Shown: positions 1 through 7,878, counted from the stretch's first letter. The stretch is 64,000 nucleotides of DNA from Mycobacterium conspicuum (GCF_010730195.1 NZ_AP022613.1:2046001-2110000); one strand, 5' to 3'. Translations and numbers: made by a program. Notes: a model not told the origin generated them from the sequence alone.

Positions 1-46
1 GTAAGTGCGCGAAATGCCAACTTGACGGGTGTTAGCGTCGGGCGTC

Positions 47-1264
47 ATGGCAGTACCCAGCATCGGCCGCCGCTACCGGCTTCCGCATCAGGTGGCGGCC
101 GGCGCGGTCGGACCGTTCGCGCGCACCGGCCGGTACGTCGCCCAGTCGTGGCGCGACTACCTCGACGGCGAGGCGGACGGGCTTCCCCTCGCGCGACCCA
201 CCATGGCGCTGGCGGCGCAGGCGTTTCGCGACGAGGTCGTGCTGCTGGGGCTGAAGGCGCGCCGACCGGTCAGCCGGCCCAGGGTGTTCGAGCGGATCAA
301 CGACGAGGTCGTCGCGGCCTTGGAGTTCTACGCCGATAGGGGGTGGCTGGACCGGCCGAAGGGCTTTTTCGTTGCACCGCCGCCGCTTTCGGACCTCACC
401 GTGCACCAGGTCAAAGGGCGCAGACATCCGCATCAGCGCCTCTCCTTCGACAGCGGATATGCGCCACACGAGGGCGAACCCGGACGCGAACGCTGGTTGA
501 GCTACGCCGCGAACAGGCGCGAGTACGCGCTGCTGTTGCGTCACCCCGAGCCGCGCCCCTGGCTGGTGTGCGTGCACGGCACCGAGATGGGTAGGGCCGC
601 AATCGATCTCAACCTGTTCCGCGCCCGCAAGCTGCACGAGGAGCTCGGCCTGAACGTCGTCCTGCCGGTGCTGCCGATGCATGGTCCGCGGGGGCGCGGC
701 CTGCCCAAGCTTGCGGTGTTCCCGGGAGAAGACGTCCTTGACGACGTACACGCGACGGCCCAGGCGGTGTGGGACATCAGGCGGTTGCTGTCCTGGATAC
801 GGCTGCAGGAGCCGGAGTCGCCGATCGGGCTGAACAGCATGTCACTCGGCGGCTATATCGCCGCGTTGGTCGCCAGCCTGGAGAGGGGCCTGACCTGCGC
901 GATCCTGGGTGTTCCGGTGGCCGACCTGGTGGAGTTGCTCGGGCGGCATTCCGGTCTGCGTTCCGGTGACCCGCGCCGTGACACGATCACGCTGGCCGAA
1001 CCCATCGGCCGCATGGTGTCGCCACTTTCGCTGACCCCGCTGGTGCCCGCGCGGGGCCGTTTCATCTATGCGGGCATTGCCGATCAAGTCGTGCACCCCC
1101 GCCGCCAGGTCGTCCGCCTGTGGGAACACTGGGGCAAGCCGCAGATGGTGTGGTATCGCGGCGGCCACGCCGGGTTCATCGGCTCACGGCCCGTGCAGCG
1201 GTTCATTTGGGACGCATTGCAGCAGTCCGGTCTGCTGGACGGGCGGGCCGCAGTCAGCGCGTAA
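47..1264 (+). CDS. Alpha/beta hydrolase-fold protein, Rv2627c-like
   Basis: A 405-residue protein that closely resembles the conserved mycobacterial protein Rv2627c as I remember it. It has an alpha/beta hydrolase outline: an oxyanion-type segment 'CVHGTEMG', a nucleophile elbow around Ser266, a candidate Asp in 'AGIADQVVHP' and a candidate His in 'GGHAGF' near the C-terminus. The elbow reads S-M-S-L-G, so the first Gly of the usual GxSxG is Ser; I recall Gly there in M. tuberculosis. No signal peptide is visible, so it is probably cytosolic. Substrate is unknown. ATG at 47 is preferred; an in-frame GTG lies at 29. In M. tuberculosis this gene belongs to the DosR dormancy regulon, but too little upstream sequence is present to test that. 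Confidence 0.85.
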   Translation: MAVPSIGRRYRLPHQVAAGAVGPFARTGRYVAQSWRDYLDGEADGLPLARPTMALAAQAFRDEVVLLGLKARRPVSRPRVFERINDEVVAALEFYADRGWLDRPKGFFVAPPPLSDLTVHQVKGRRHPHQRLSFDSGYAPHEGEPGRERWLSYAANRREYALLLRHPEPRPWLVCVHGTEMGRAAIDLNLFRARKLHEELGLNVVLPVLPMHGPRGRGLPKLAVFPGEDVLDDVHATAQAVWDIRRLLSWIRLQEPESPIGLNSMSLGGYIAALVASLERGLTCAILGVPVADLVELLGRHSGLRSGDPRRDTITLAEPIGRMVSPLSLTPLVPARGRFIYAGIADQVVHPRRQVVRLWEHWGKPQMVWYRGGHAGFIGSRPVQRFIWDALQQSGLLDGRAAVSA

Positions 1265-1283
1265 TCGCTTGCGGCGACTTGGC

Positions 1284-2111
1284 TTAGCCCGGCTTTCTTG
1301 CGACGATCGCGACCGCGGCCAGCTGGTCGCGGTGCTTGCGGAACGTCGCGCGCATCGCCAGTACCCGCCTGCGGGCGTCGCGGTGAACGAGCAGATTGCG
1401 AGCGAACCGCAGCGCACCAATGACGCCTTCGTCGGCGATGATTCGCCGCGGTTGCAGCAGTGCCATCGGCACGGTCGCGACGTGGTCGACGATCAGGCCG
1501 TGGCCGGCCAGCAGTTGCGACCATTCGGCGACCGTCAACGGGCGCGCGTTGACTTTGATCGCCCGGGCCAGCGCCTGGCGGATATCGGTGCCGATCTCTT
1601 CGGCGATGGTGTCCGGGGTCAGGGCGAGCTCGTGAATCGCGTAGCGCCCGTTGGGTTTTAGCACCCGCGACACCTCGCTGACGATGGCGTGCTTGGCGAC
1701 GTCGCCCTGCATGGTCAACATCGCCTCGCCGATGACGACGTCGGCGCTGGCGTCGGGCAATCCGGTGTCGGCCGCGTCCCTGCCTAGAACGCGACCCGGA
1801 ACCTCCCCGTGCCCGGCCACCACGCGGCGCACCGCCTCGGCCGCGTCCGGGTCGGACTCCACGCCGACATAGGTGCGGGGGTCTTTGGGCAGGATCTCGG
1901 CGGCGGTGCGGCCCAGGCCGGGGGCCAGCTCGACGACGTCGGCGCCGGACACCTCGGCGCGCAGCAGTAGGGTGCGGGTCAGCTCCACACCGCCCGGACG
2001 CAGCACCCGCTTGCCGAGCCGCGCCAGCAGCCAGTGCCCCTGCGCCGCGTCGTCGGCCCGATTGGACCCCGGCATCGAAGGCAGCGCAGCACCGCGTGGC
2101 CGACCCATCAT
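1284..2111 (-). CDS. SAM-dependent class I methyltransferase, Rv2622-like
   Basis: A 275-residue protein with the Rossmann SAM-binding motif I 'VVELAPGLGRTA' near residue 60, an acidic residue ending strand 2 in 'YVGVESDP', and 'DVVIGEAMLTM' as motif post-II. It resembles the possible methyltransferase Rv2622. The methyl acceptor is unknown. The start ATG (2111-2109) overlaps the stop of the DUF2249 gene as TGATG, so the two are probably translationally coupled; a second ATG follows directly at 2108. The frame is open upstream, but that would read through the neighbouring gene. It lies tail to tail with the hydrolase gene, 19 bp apart. Confidence 0.85.
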   Translation of the reverse strand: MMGRPRGAALPSMPGSNRADDAAQGHWLLARLGKRVLRPGGVELTRTLLLRAEVSGADVVELAPGLGRTAAEILPKDPRTYVGVESDPDAAEAVRRVVAGHGEVPGRVLGRDAADTGLPDASADVVIGEAMLTMQGDVAKHAIVSEVSRVLKPNGRYAIHELALTPDTIAEEIGTDIRQALARAIKVNARPLTVAEWSQLLAGHGLIVDHVATVPMALLQPRRIIADEGVIGALRFARNLLVHRDARRRVLAMRATFRKHRDQLAAVAIVARKPG

Positions 2112-2392
2112 CAAACCTCCCGCCGCAGAAGGTTTTTCACGGTTTCGGGCGAGCCTAGTGGAGCGACGAGCTTGGTGATCCGGATCCGCCAGACCTCGGG
2201 ACCGGTTTCGAGGTACTCCCACCCATAGCCATCGGGGTAGTCCTCATCGAACTCGGCGCGCAGGTGCTTGGGGTCATGGTTGTTCACCAGCACGAACGAT
2301 TCGCCGATCGCCAGGGCGGCATACGCGCTGAAGATGGTGGGGTGTTTGTCCGGCTTGCGCAACTGCCGCACGTCAAGCTCGTAGCCAGCCAT
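2111..2392 (-). CDS. DUF2249 domain protein
   Basis: A 93-residue protein made of one DUF2249 domain: a hydrophobic strand 'SFVLVNNHDPKHL', then 'GWEYLETGPEVWRIRITK'. The family has a TusA/SirA-like alpha/beta fold and often occurs with hemerythrin and nitrogen-oxide or redox genes, but its biochemical function is not established. It is the first gene of a two-gene unit with the methyltransferase and diverges from the ferredoxin gene across a 55 bp gap that holds a 28 bp inverted repeat. I recall no obvious M. tuberculosis gene at this exact place. Confidence 0.8.
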   Translation of the reverse strand: MAGYELDVRQLRKPDKHPTIFSAYAALAIGESFVLVNNHDPKHLRAEFDEDYPDGYGWEYLETGPEVWRIRITKLVAPLGSPETVKNLLRREV

Positions 2393-2412
2393 GGGTCTGC
2401 CGCCTTCCGTCT

Positions 2413-2440
2413 AGTTTTCACAAGTGCCATTGTGTAAACT
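2413..2440. promoter_or_regulatory. Inverted repeat, candidate operator for DUF2249/ferredoxin divergent promoters
   Basis: Arms AGTTTTCACAA (2413-2423) and TTGTGTAAACT (2430-2440) are reverse complements except at one position and are separated by 6 bp. TAAACT at 2435-2440 could be the -10 box for the ferredoxin gene, whose GTG lies 7 bp further on, suggesting a leaderless or nearly leaderless mRNA. A related half-site, AGTCTACACAA, occurs at 5953-5963 beside a second regulator of the same type. The regulator encoded at 2801 is the obvious candidate ligand; that is inference. Confidence 0.55.
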
Positions 2441-2447
2441 CTAGCGC

Positions 2448-2804
2448 GTGACCTACGTGATCGGAAAGCCATGCATCGACGTGATGGATCGGGCCTGTGT
2501 GGAGGAGTGTCCGGTCGACTGCATCTATGAGGGCGAGCGCGCGCTGTACATCCACCCGGACGAATGCGTGGACTGCGGGGCGTGCGAGCCGGTGTGTCCG
2601 GTGGAGGCGATCTACTACGAAGACGACCTTCCCGAAGCGCTCAGGCCGTACCTGGCCGATAATGAGGCGTTCTTCACCCAAACCCTGCCGGGCCGGGACG
2701 AGCCGTTGGGATCGCCCGGCGGGGCCGCCAAGATCGGACCTCTCGGTGTCGACACGCCTCTGGTGGCGGGCCACCCGCGAGCCGACGATGCGCTAGGAGC
2801 GTGA
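2448..2804 (+). CDS. fdxA: Seven-iron ferredoxin, FdxA type
   Basis: A 118-residue bacterial 7Fe ferredoxin. Cys9, Cys17, Cys21, Cys25, Cys40, Cys43, Cys46 and Cys50 are spaced as expected for one [3Fe-4S] and one [4Fe-4S] cluster. The C-terminal half is the usual low-complexity extension of actinobacterial FdxA, about family length. It is a cytosolic electron carrier; the partner is unknown, and candidates include P450s or reductases elsewhere. The start GTG is close to a candidate -10 box. The stop overlaps the start of the regulator gene as GTGA, so carrier and regulator are probably co-translated. In M. tuberculosis fdxA (Rv2007c) lies in another region and is DosR-controlled; I saw no DosR-type box here. 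Confidence 0.9.
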   Translation: MTYVIGKPCIDVMDRACVEECPVDCIYEGERALYIHPDECVDCGACEPVCPVEAIYYEDDLPEALRPYLADNEAFFTQTLPGRDEPLGSPGGAAKIGPLGVDTPLVAGHPRADDALGA

Positions 2805-3478
2805 GCGAGATCATCCCGATCGGAGAGTCCGCCGGCCGCCGCCGTGAGGTGCTGCGGTTCCTGCGCGCGACGGCGAAGCCGACGAGCATCCTGGCGATTG
2901 CCGACGCGCTGGGGGTGCATCCCAACACCGTCCGCTTCCACCTCGACGTCCTCGTCGGCAATGGTCAGGTGGAGCAGGTGGCGCCGGACCGCAAGGGGCC
3001 CGGCCGTCCGCCGCTGATGTTCCAGGCGGTCCGGCAGATGGATCGCGGCGGAACGCGGCACTACCGGATGCTTGCCGAGATTCTCAGCACGGCCCTTGCC
3101 GCCGAACGTAATTCGGAGATGAAGGCGCTGGCCGCGGGGCGGGCGTGGGGGATGAGGATGGAATCGCCCTCCGACGGTGATACCGGCGCCGAGGAGGCGG
3201 TCGACCGCCTGTTCGACATGCTCGACGAGCTCGGATTCGCGCCCGAGCGCCGCGCCGCCAACGGCGACGCGCAGATCGGCCTGCGGCACTGCCCGTTCCT
3301 GGAACTCGCCGAGACCCGGACCGAGGTCGTGTGCCCCATACATCTCGGGCTCATGCAGGGAGCCATGGAGACCTGGGGGGCGGACGTCACGGTCGACCGG
3401 CTCGAGGCTTTCGTCGAACCGGATCTGTGCGTAGCCCGGCTGCGCGCGCCGGGCGCGGCAGAGGAGACCGCTCGATGA
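2801..3478 (+). CDS. HTH transcriptional regulator with C-terminal cysteine motif, Rv2621c-like
   Basis: A 225-residue regulator. Residues about 10-70 form a winged helix ('SILAIADALGVHPNTVRFHL' region, wing with 'GPGRPP'). The C-terminal half carries Cys164 in 'HCPF', Cys178 in 'VCPIH' and Cys210 in 'DLC', an arrangement like iron-sulfur-sensing regulators of the SufR type. The product of 5218-5904 shares this layout. It sits between a ferredoxin and a small membrane protein with ATGA/GTGA overlaps on both sides, so it is probably autoregulated and redox- or Fe-S-responsive. Resemblance to Rv2621c is from memory; the bound cofactor is inference. Confidence 0.85.
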   Translation: MSEIIPIGESAGRRREVLRFLRATAKPTSILAIADALGVHPNTVRFHLDVLVGNGQVEQVAPDRKGPGRPPLMFQAVRQMDRGGTRHYRMLAEILSTALAAERNSEMKALAAGRAWGMRMESPSDGDTGAEEAVDRLFDMLDELGFAPERRAANGDAQIGLRHCPFLELAETRTEVVCPIHLGLMQGAMETWGADVTVDRLEAFVEPDLCVARLRAPGAAEETAR

Positions 3479-3900
3479 GCACCGGGCCGGCGATCGCCGT
3501 CGCCCTCACCTTCGTCTGGCTGGGCATGGTCCTGGCCATCTCTTTTCTCGAGGCCCCGCTGAAATTCCGGGCGCCCAACGTGACGCTGCAGATCGGGCTG
3601 GGCATCGGCCGCCTGGTCTTCCGCGCGCTGAACACCGTGGAGGTCGGCTTCGCCCTGGTGATCATGGCGATCGTGGTGGCCGGTCCGACACCGGGGCGGC
3701 TCACTGCGGCGTATGGCGTCGCGTTCGTCGCGTTGGCCGTCCAGCTGATCGCGGTGCGTCCCCGGCTGACCCGACGGTCCGACCAGGTGCTCGCAGGCGG
3801 TGACGGCCCGCGGTCCCGCGGTCACTACGCCTACATCGGCTTGGAGGCGGTCAAGGCGATCGCGTTGGGCGCGGCGGGGATACTGCTACTAGCCGGATGA
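3475..3900 (+). CDS. Small integral membrane protein, Rv2620c-like
   Basis: A 141-residue protein with four predicted membrane helices: around residues 5-25 ('AIAVALTFVWLGMVLAISF'), 55-75 ('VGFALVIMAIVVAG'), 80-95 ('AAYGVAFVALAVQLIAV') and 118-140 ('YIGLEAVKAIALGAAG'). Length matches the 141 residues I recall for Rv2620c. No catalytic motif is visible and its function is unknown. ATG at 3475 overlaps the regulator stop as ATGA, so it is part of the ferredoxin-regulator operon. Confidence 0.85.
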   Translation: MSTGPAIAVALTFVWLGMVLAISFLEAPLKFRAPNVTLQIGLGIGRLVFRALNTVEVGFALVIMAIVVAGPTPGRLTAAYGVAFVALAVQLIAVRPRLTRRSDQVLAGGDGPRSRGHYAYIGLEAVKAIALGAAGILLLAG

Positions 3901-3926
3901 CCCGCCACGTAGGACAGGAATCGTCG

Positions 3927-4274
3927 ATGGACTCCATTTCGCTTACCAGCCTCGCGTCCGAGAAGTTGGCCGAAGCGCGGCAGTCGCACAGCGGCCGGGC
4001 CGCCCACACCGTCCACGGGGGCCACACCCATGAACTGCGTCAGACCGTGCTGGCACTGCTGGCCGGACACGATTTGTCCGAACATGACAGCCCGGGCGAG
4101 GCAACGCTGCAGGTCCTGCAGGGCCACGTGCGTCTGACCGCCGGCGCCGACAGCTGGGACGGCAAGACCGGCGACTACGTCGCCATTCCGCCCGAGCGCC
4201 ACGCCCTGCACGCGGTCCAGGATTCGGTGGTCATGCTGACCGTGCTGAAGTCTCAGCCGGGGGCCACTCACTAG
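3927..4274 (+). CDS. Cupin-domain protein, Rv2619c-like
   Basis: A 115-residue single-domain cupin. 'HDLSEHDSPGEATLQVLQG' and 'GDYVAIPPERHALHAV' are cupin motifs 1 and 2, giving a small beta barrel likely to bind a metal or small ligand. No enzyme activity can be assigned. An ATG at 3897 overlaps the preceding stop as ATGA and would add ten residues, but ATG 3927 begins the 'MDSISL' N-terminus that matches Rv2619c as I remember it. The stop overlaps the next gene by one base (TAGTG). Confidence 0.8.
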   Translation: MDSISLTSLASEKLAEARQSHSGRAAHTVHGGHTHELRQTVLALLAGHDLSEHDSPGEATLQVLQGHVRLTAGADSWDGKTGDYVAIPPERHALHAVQDSVVMLTVLKSQPGATH

Positions 4275-5221
4275 TGGCGCTTGCCACCCCGTGGTCGAGG
4301 AGCTTCGGCCTGCGGGTGCCGATCGTCAACGCGCCGATGGGTGGGGTGGCCGGGGGCCGGCTGGCCGCCGCGGTCACCGCTGCCGGCGGTCTGGGCATGG
4401 TCGGCATGGGAAGCGTCGCGACCAGGGAGCTGCTCCAAACCGAGCTGGGGCACGTGCGCGGGAGGTTCGGGGTCGGCCTCGTCGACTGGGTAATGCGCAA
4501 GGAGCCGGGGCTGCTGGAGGAGGCTTTGGCCGCCGGGCCGGCCCTGCTGTCGGTCAGCTTCTCCACCGACTGGTCCTGGGTCGGCAGGGCGCGCGACGCC
4601 GGAATCCCCACCGTCACACAGGTATACGACAGCCTGGGGGCCCGTCAGGCGGTGGACGAGGGCGTCGACATCCTGGTCGCGCGCGGCTCCGAAGGCGGCG
4701 GACACGGTGAGGTGAAGCTCGCGATGCTGCCGCTGCTGGACACCGTGTTGGATGCCGTCTCGGTCCCCGTGCTCGCCGGCGGCGGAATCGCCTCGGCCCG
4801 AAGCCTGGCCGCGGTGCTGGCCGCGGGCGCCAGCGGAGCCTGGGTGGGCACCCGCCTGGCGGCCTGCCCGGAGGCCCTGACCGGCGACGGCAGCCGCCGG
4901 GCCCTGATCGCGGCCCGTGCCACCGACACCCGGGTCACCCGGGTCTTCGACGTCGCCCAGGAGCGCCCCTGGCCGGCGCAGTACCCGTCGCGGGTGCTGA
5001 CCAACGACTTCGTCGAACGCTGGACTGGTAGGGAGGACACGCTCGCCGCCGACCGACCGGCCCGAGAGGAGCTGGCGGCCTCGATCGCCGCCGATGACCG
5101 CCGGGTCGCCCCCGTCACTGCGGGTGAGGCTGTCGGGATGATCAGCGACGCCGCGTCGGTCGGCGAGGTCATCGAGGCGATGTGCTCGGGCGCCGAACGC
5201 TTGCTCGCCCGGTGGACCTAG
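4274..5221 (+). CDS. Nitronate monooxygenase family flavoprotein
   Basis: A 315-residue FMN-dependent TIM barrel of the nitronate monooxygenase (2-nitropropane dioxygenase) family. It begins with the typical 'PIVNAPMGGVAGG' strand; 'ARGSEGGGH' holds the flavin-site His, and 'PVLAGGGIA' with 'GAWVGTRL' bind the FMN phosphate. The predicted reaction is oxidative denitrification of nitronates, though many family members have other roles. It is the last gene of the run that begins with the ferredoxin, starting at a GTG one base into the cupin stop. Its 3' end overlaps the convergent regulator gene by 4 bp. Confidence 0.85.
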   Translation: MALATPWSRSFGLRVPIVNAPMGGVAGGRLAAAVTAAGGLGMVGMGSVATRELLQTELGHVRGRFGVGLVDWVMRKEPGLLEEALAAGPALLSVSFSTDWSWVGRARDAGIPTVTQVYDSLGARQAVDEGVDILVARGSEGGGHGEVKLAMLPLLDTVLDAVSVPVLAGGGIASARSLAAVLAAGASGAWVGTRLAACPEALTGDGSRRALIAARATDTRVTRVFDVAQERPWPAQYPSRVLTNDFVERWTGREDTLAADRPAREELAASIAADDRRVAPVTAGEAVGMISDAASVGEVIEAMCSGAERLLARWT

Positions 5222-5904
5222 TCGCCGCGCTTGAGCACCACGCAACACCGATCCGGCCCGGGGCACAGCCGTGCGTCCGGGCCGTGCGGCGCCAGCGCGT
5301 CGGCCACGCCGCTGACCAACGCGTGGTTCATGTTGCAGGCCAACTCGGTCTGTTCCTGGGCCAGGGCGTGGAACGGGCAGTTCGCGAGCTGGACTTCGTC
5401 ATCGCAGTGCCGCGGCTCATACCCGTGGTTGCGCAATATCCTGACCGTCAGCTCGAGCGCCGCGGCGGCGTCTGCGGGCGGACGCTCGGCTGTGCCGATC
5501 CGCTGGCCGTAGTCACGGGCGGCCTGGTTGAGCCGCTCGACGACGGGCTGCCCGGTGCTGGCGGACTCGGCGATGGCCGTGGCCATCAGCCGTCCCGCCA
5601 GTTCGTACTCCCGGTGCGGCAGGCTGACGGCGATGTCGCGGCCGGCCCTGCGATACAGCTTTGAGGTCCGTCCCGCGCCGGGGCCCGAGCGGCCGGTCAG
5701 CCGGGCGTAGTCGGTTTCCAGCAGCCCCTCGGCCGTCAGTCGGTCCAGGTGGAACTTCGCCTGGTGGTGTGCGATTCCGACGGCGTCGGCAGCCTGGTCG
5801 CGGCTCACCGGCGCCGGCTGGGCGCATACGAATTGATAAAGCCGGTGGCGTACCGGATCGGCGAGCGCACCGATGCCCGCGGCGTTGTGCGCGAACGAGT
5901 CCAT
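5218..5904 (-). CDS. HTH transcriptional regulator with C-terminal cysteine motif, Rv2618-like
   Basis: A 228-residue regulator with an N-terminal winged helix ('LADPVRHRLYQFV', 'DQAADAVGIAHHQAKFHLDRL') and a C-terminal segment 'NCPFHALA' followed by 'TELACNMNH' and 'LCPGPDRCC'. The C-P-F-x2-L-A-x4-E-x2-C-x2/3-H pattern matches the regulator at 2801, so the two are paralogues with a probable metal or Fe-S site. ATG 5904 gives a length close to Rv2618; a TTG at 5937 would add 11 residues. It diverges from a membrane-protein gene across a region rich in repeated CTAAC motifs, suggesting control of that gene and of itself. Confidence 0.8.
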   Translation of the reverse strand: MDSFAHNAAGIGALADPVRHRLYQFVCAQPAPVSRDQAADAVGIAHHQAKFHLDRLTAEGLLETDYARLTGRSGPGAGRTSKLYRRAGRDIAVSLPHREYELAGRLMATAIAESASTGQPVVERLNQAARDYGQRIGTAERPPADAAAALELTVRILRNHGYEPRHCDDEVQLANCPFHALAQEQTELACNMNHALVSGVADALAPHGPDARLCPGPDRCCVVLKRGD

Positions 5905-5923
5905 GCCATCCACAATCAGCGGC

Positions 5924-5993
5924 TTTCTAACGGACAAAATGCTTGACGGTACAGTCTACACAATCTAACGTTCAAATTACTTTCTGTTAGAAA
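5924..5993. promoter_or_regulatory. Divergent regulatory region with repeated CTAAC motifs and a promoter
   Basis: TTTCTAAC (5924-5931) reappears as its reverse complement in TTTCTGTTAGAAA (5981-5993), and a third copy, ATCTAACGTTCAAAT, lies between them at 5963-5977. TTGACG (5943-5948) and TAACGT (5966-5971) are spaced 17 bp and form a plausible promoter for the membrane-protein gene at 6005; the middle motif covers its -10 box. AGTCTACACAA at 5953-5963 resembles the half-site in front of the ferredoxin gene. The layout suits repression by the divergently encoded regulator. Confidence 0.5.
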
Positions 5994-6004
5994 TGGAGGA
6001 TGCC

Positions 6005-6448
6005 ATGAGCACCAAGCAAGCCGCGCCCGCCCCCGCCCTGGCGGACCAGTTGAAGGATCCCGCCTACTCGGCCTACGTCGTGCTTCGGACCGTTTTCACC
6101 ATCGCGCCGATCGTGATGGGCTTGGACAAATTCTTCAACCTGCCGACCCATCCCCATCACTGGAGCATGTATCTGGCCGGCTGGATCGCCGATCTGATTC
6201 CGGGTAGCGCCGACCAGTGCATGTATGTCGTCGGGGTGATCGAGATCGCGGCCGGCGTGCTGGTGGCGATCGCACCGCGAATCGGCGCCTGGGTGATCGT
6301 GGCGTGGCTGGCGGGGATCATTCTCAACCTGGTCACGGGGCCGGGCTTTTTCGACGTCGCGCTGCGCGACTTCGGTCTGCTCGTGGGTGCCGTCGCGCTC
6401 GGGCGGCTCGCGCAGGGCGTGCACAGCGGAAGCGTCGGCCCCCGCTGA
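6005..6448 (+). CDS. Integral membrane protein, Rv2617c-like
   Basis: A 147-residue protein with four hydrophobic segments: 'VVLRTVFTIAPIVMGLDKFF', 'MYLAGWIADLI', 'MYVVGVIEIAAGVLVAIAP' and 'AWVIVAWLAGIILNLV', followed by a short tail. The layout is DoxX-like, with a characteristic 'GLDKFFN' after helix 1. DoxX relatives are linked to thiol and redox homeostasis, but no function is shown here. ATG 6005 is chosen because GGAGG lies a normal distance upstream; an ATG at 5993 overlaps that ribosome site. The downstream DUF1990 gene is convergent, with 1 bp between the stops. Confidence 0.8.
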   Translation: MSTKQAAPAPALADQLKDPAYSAYVVLRTVFTIAPIVMGLDKFFNLPTHPHHWSMYLAGWIADLIPGSADQCMYVVGVIEIAAGVLVAIAPRIGAWVIVAWLAGIILNLVTGPGFFDVALRDFGLLVGAVALGRLAQGVHSGSVGPR

Positions 6449-6449
6449 C

Positions 6450-6953
6450 TCACACCGCGCGCAGATAGCGCCTGGCGATGATGCGCTGGGCCATCACGAC
6501 GAATGGGCCGCCGGCCTTGCTCCACCAGGCCCCCGGCCGGGAGAACGCCGTCACTTCCGCGAACACCGCCGAGGTTTTCGGGTCGTAGCGCACCACGAAC
6601 CGTTCCTCGCCGGACTCCGGGTGGCCCGGCAGGGTGCCGTAGGCGAAGCCGCGGATATCGGGCTCGTCGACGACGTACACGACGCGGCACGGCGCCCGCA
6701 GAAATCCCATCATCGTGACCCGCACCACCGCCGAGACCTCGACGACCTCGGAGCTGGCCTGCACCCGCAGCCCCGACCCGCGCTGCATGCCCCAGTGCAT
6801 GACCGCGTCGGCCGCTTGCTCGAAACGTGTTCTGCCCGTGCCGATCTGGGCCGACGTCGCCAGGTGCTGGTATCCGGCGGGCAGATCGCCGGACGCGGTG
6901 GCGCCCACCTCCGGGTAGGTGAGCGGAAGCTCCTGGAGCGCTTCTAGATCCAC
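6450..6953 (-). CDS. DUF1990 family protein, Rv2616-like
   Basis: A 167-residue DUF1990 protein, length as in Rv2616. Features are 'LTYPEVGAT' near the N-terminus, 'AADAVMHWGMQRGSGLRV', 'YGTLPGHPESGEERFVV' and the C-terminal 'WWSKAGGPFVVMAQRIIARRY'. The family has an START/PYR-like fold and no established activity. No signal peptide or membrane helix is visible. It is divergent from the aldo-keto reductase gene with a 58 bp gap. Confidence 0.85.
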   Translation of the reverse strand: MDLEALQELPLTYPEVGATASGDLPAGYQHLATSAQIGTGRTRFEQAADAVMHWGMQRGSGLRVQASSEVVEVSAVVRVTMMGFLRAPCRVVYVVDEPDIRGFAYGTLPGHPESGEERFVVRYDPKTSAVFAEVTAFSRPGAWWSKAGGPFVVMAQRIIARRYLRAV

Positions 6954-7011
6954 TCACCCAGCTTGCCACGCCGACATGCGGGGCCGCCGTCGCGTGCGTA
7001 CGGTCGTAGAA

Positions 7012-7878
7012 GTGACCACACAGACGCTCGCCTCGGCATCCGGCACGTTCACTCTCGGCGGCGACCTGACCGTCAACCGACTCGGCTTCGGCGCGATGCG
7101 GCTGACCGGCCAGGGCGTGTGGGGCCCGCCCGCCGACCGAGACGAATGCGTGCGGGTGTTGCGCCGCGCCGTCGAATTGGGTGTGAATTTCATCGACACC
7201 GCGGACTCCTACGGCCCCTACATCTCCGAGGACATCATCCGCGAGGCGCTGTATCCCTATGACGGGCTGGTGATCGCGACCAAGGCGGGGCTGTTGCGGA
7301 CCGGTCCCGATATCTGGATCCCGCTGGGCAACCCCAGCTACCTGCGCCAGGAGCTCGAGATGAGCCTGCGGCGCCTGGGTGTCGAGACGATCGACCTGTT
7401 CCAGCTGCACCGCATCGACCCCGACTTCCCGCTGGCTGACCAGGTCGGCGAGCTGCTGACCCTCAAGAACGAAGGCAAGATCCGCCACATCGGCCTGTCC
7501 GAGATCGACGTCGATCAGCTCAAGGCGGCCCAACAGATCACCGAGATCGTGTCGGTGCAGAACATGTACAACCTGTCGGCGCGCAAGTCCGAGCCGCTGC
7601 TGGACTACGCCACCGATCACGGCGTCGGGTTCATCCCGTGGTTCCCGCTGGGTGGCGGGCCACTGTCGGCGCCGGACAGCCCGCTGCAACGCATCGCCGC
7701 CGAGCACCAGGCGTCGGCGGGGCAGCTGGCGTTGGCGTGGTTGCTGAAGCGCTCGCCGGTGATGCTGCCGATCCCGGGCACGTCGAAGGTGGCGCACCTG
7801 GAGGAGAACGTCGCCGCGGCCGAGATCACGCTCAGCGACGACGAATTCGAAACGCTGGCCGCCGCCGGGGCCAAGTAG
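7012..7878 (+). CDS. Aldo/keto reductase
   Basis: A 288-residue NADPH-dependent oxidoreductase of the aldo/keto reductase superfamily. The catalytic tetrad is visible: Asp and Tyr in 'DTADSYGPY', Lys in 'IATKAG' and His in 'FQLHRID'. Near the C-terminus, 'MLPIPGTSKVAHLEENVAA' is the usual cofactor-binding segment. The substrate is unknown. GTG 7012 gives a conventional N-terminus; the frame is open further upstream but codes for an Arg/Ser-rich extension without family resemblance. No regulatory signal is recognised. Confidence 0.88.
   Translation: MTTQTLASASGTFTLGGDLTVNRLGFGAMRLTGQGVWGPPADRDECVRVLRRAVELGVNFIDTADSYGPYISEDIIREALYPYDGLVIATKAGLLRTGPDIWIPLGNPSYLRQELEMSLRRLGVETIDLFQLHRIDPDFPLADQVGELLTLKNEGKIRHIGLSEIDVDQLKAAQQITEIVSVQNMYNLSARKSEPLLDYATDHGVGFIPWFPLGGGPLSAPDSPLQRIAAEHQASAGQLALAWLLKRSPVMLPIPGTSKVAHLEENVAAAEITLSDDEFETLAAAGAK

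Noticed and set aside
1..2447. DosR dormancy box near the Rv2627c-like and ferredoxin genes
   Set aside because: Neither the 55 bp before the ferredoxin nor the 46 bp before the hydrolase contains a convincing GGGACT-type palindrome.
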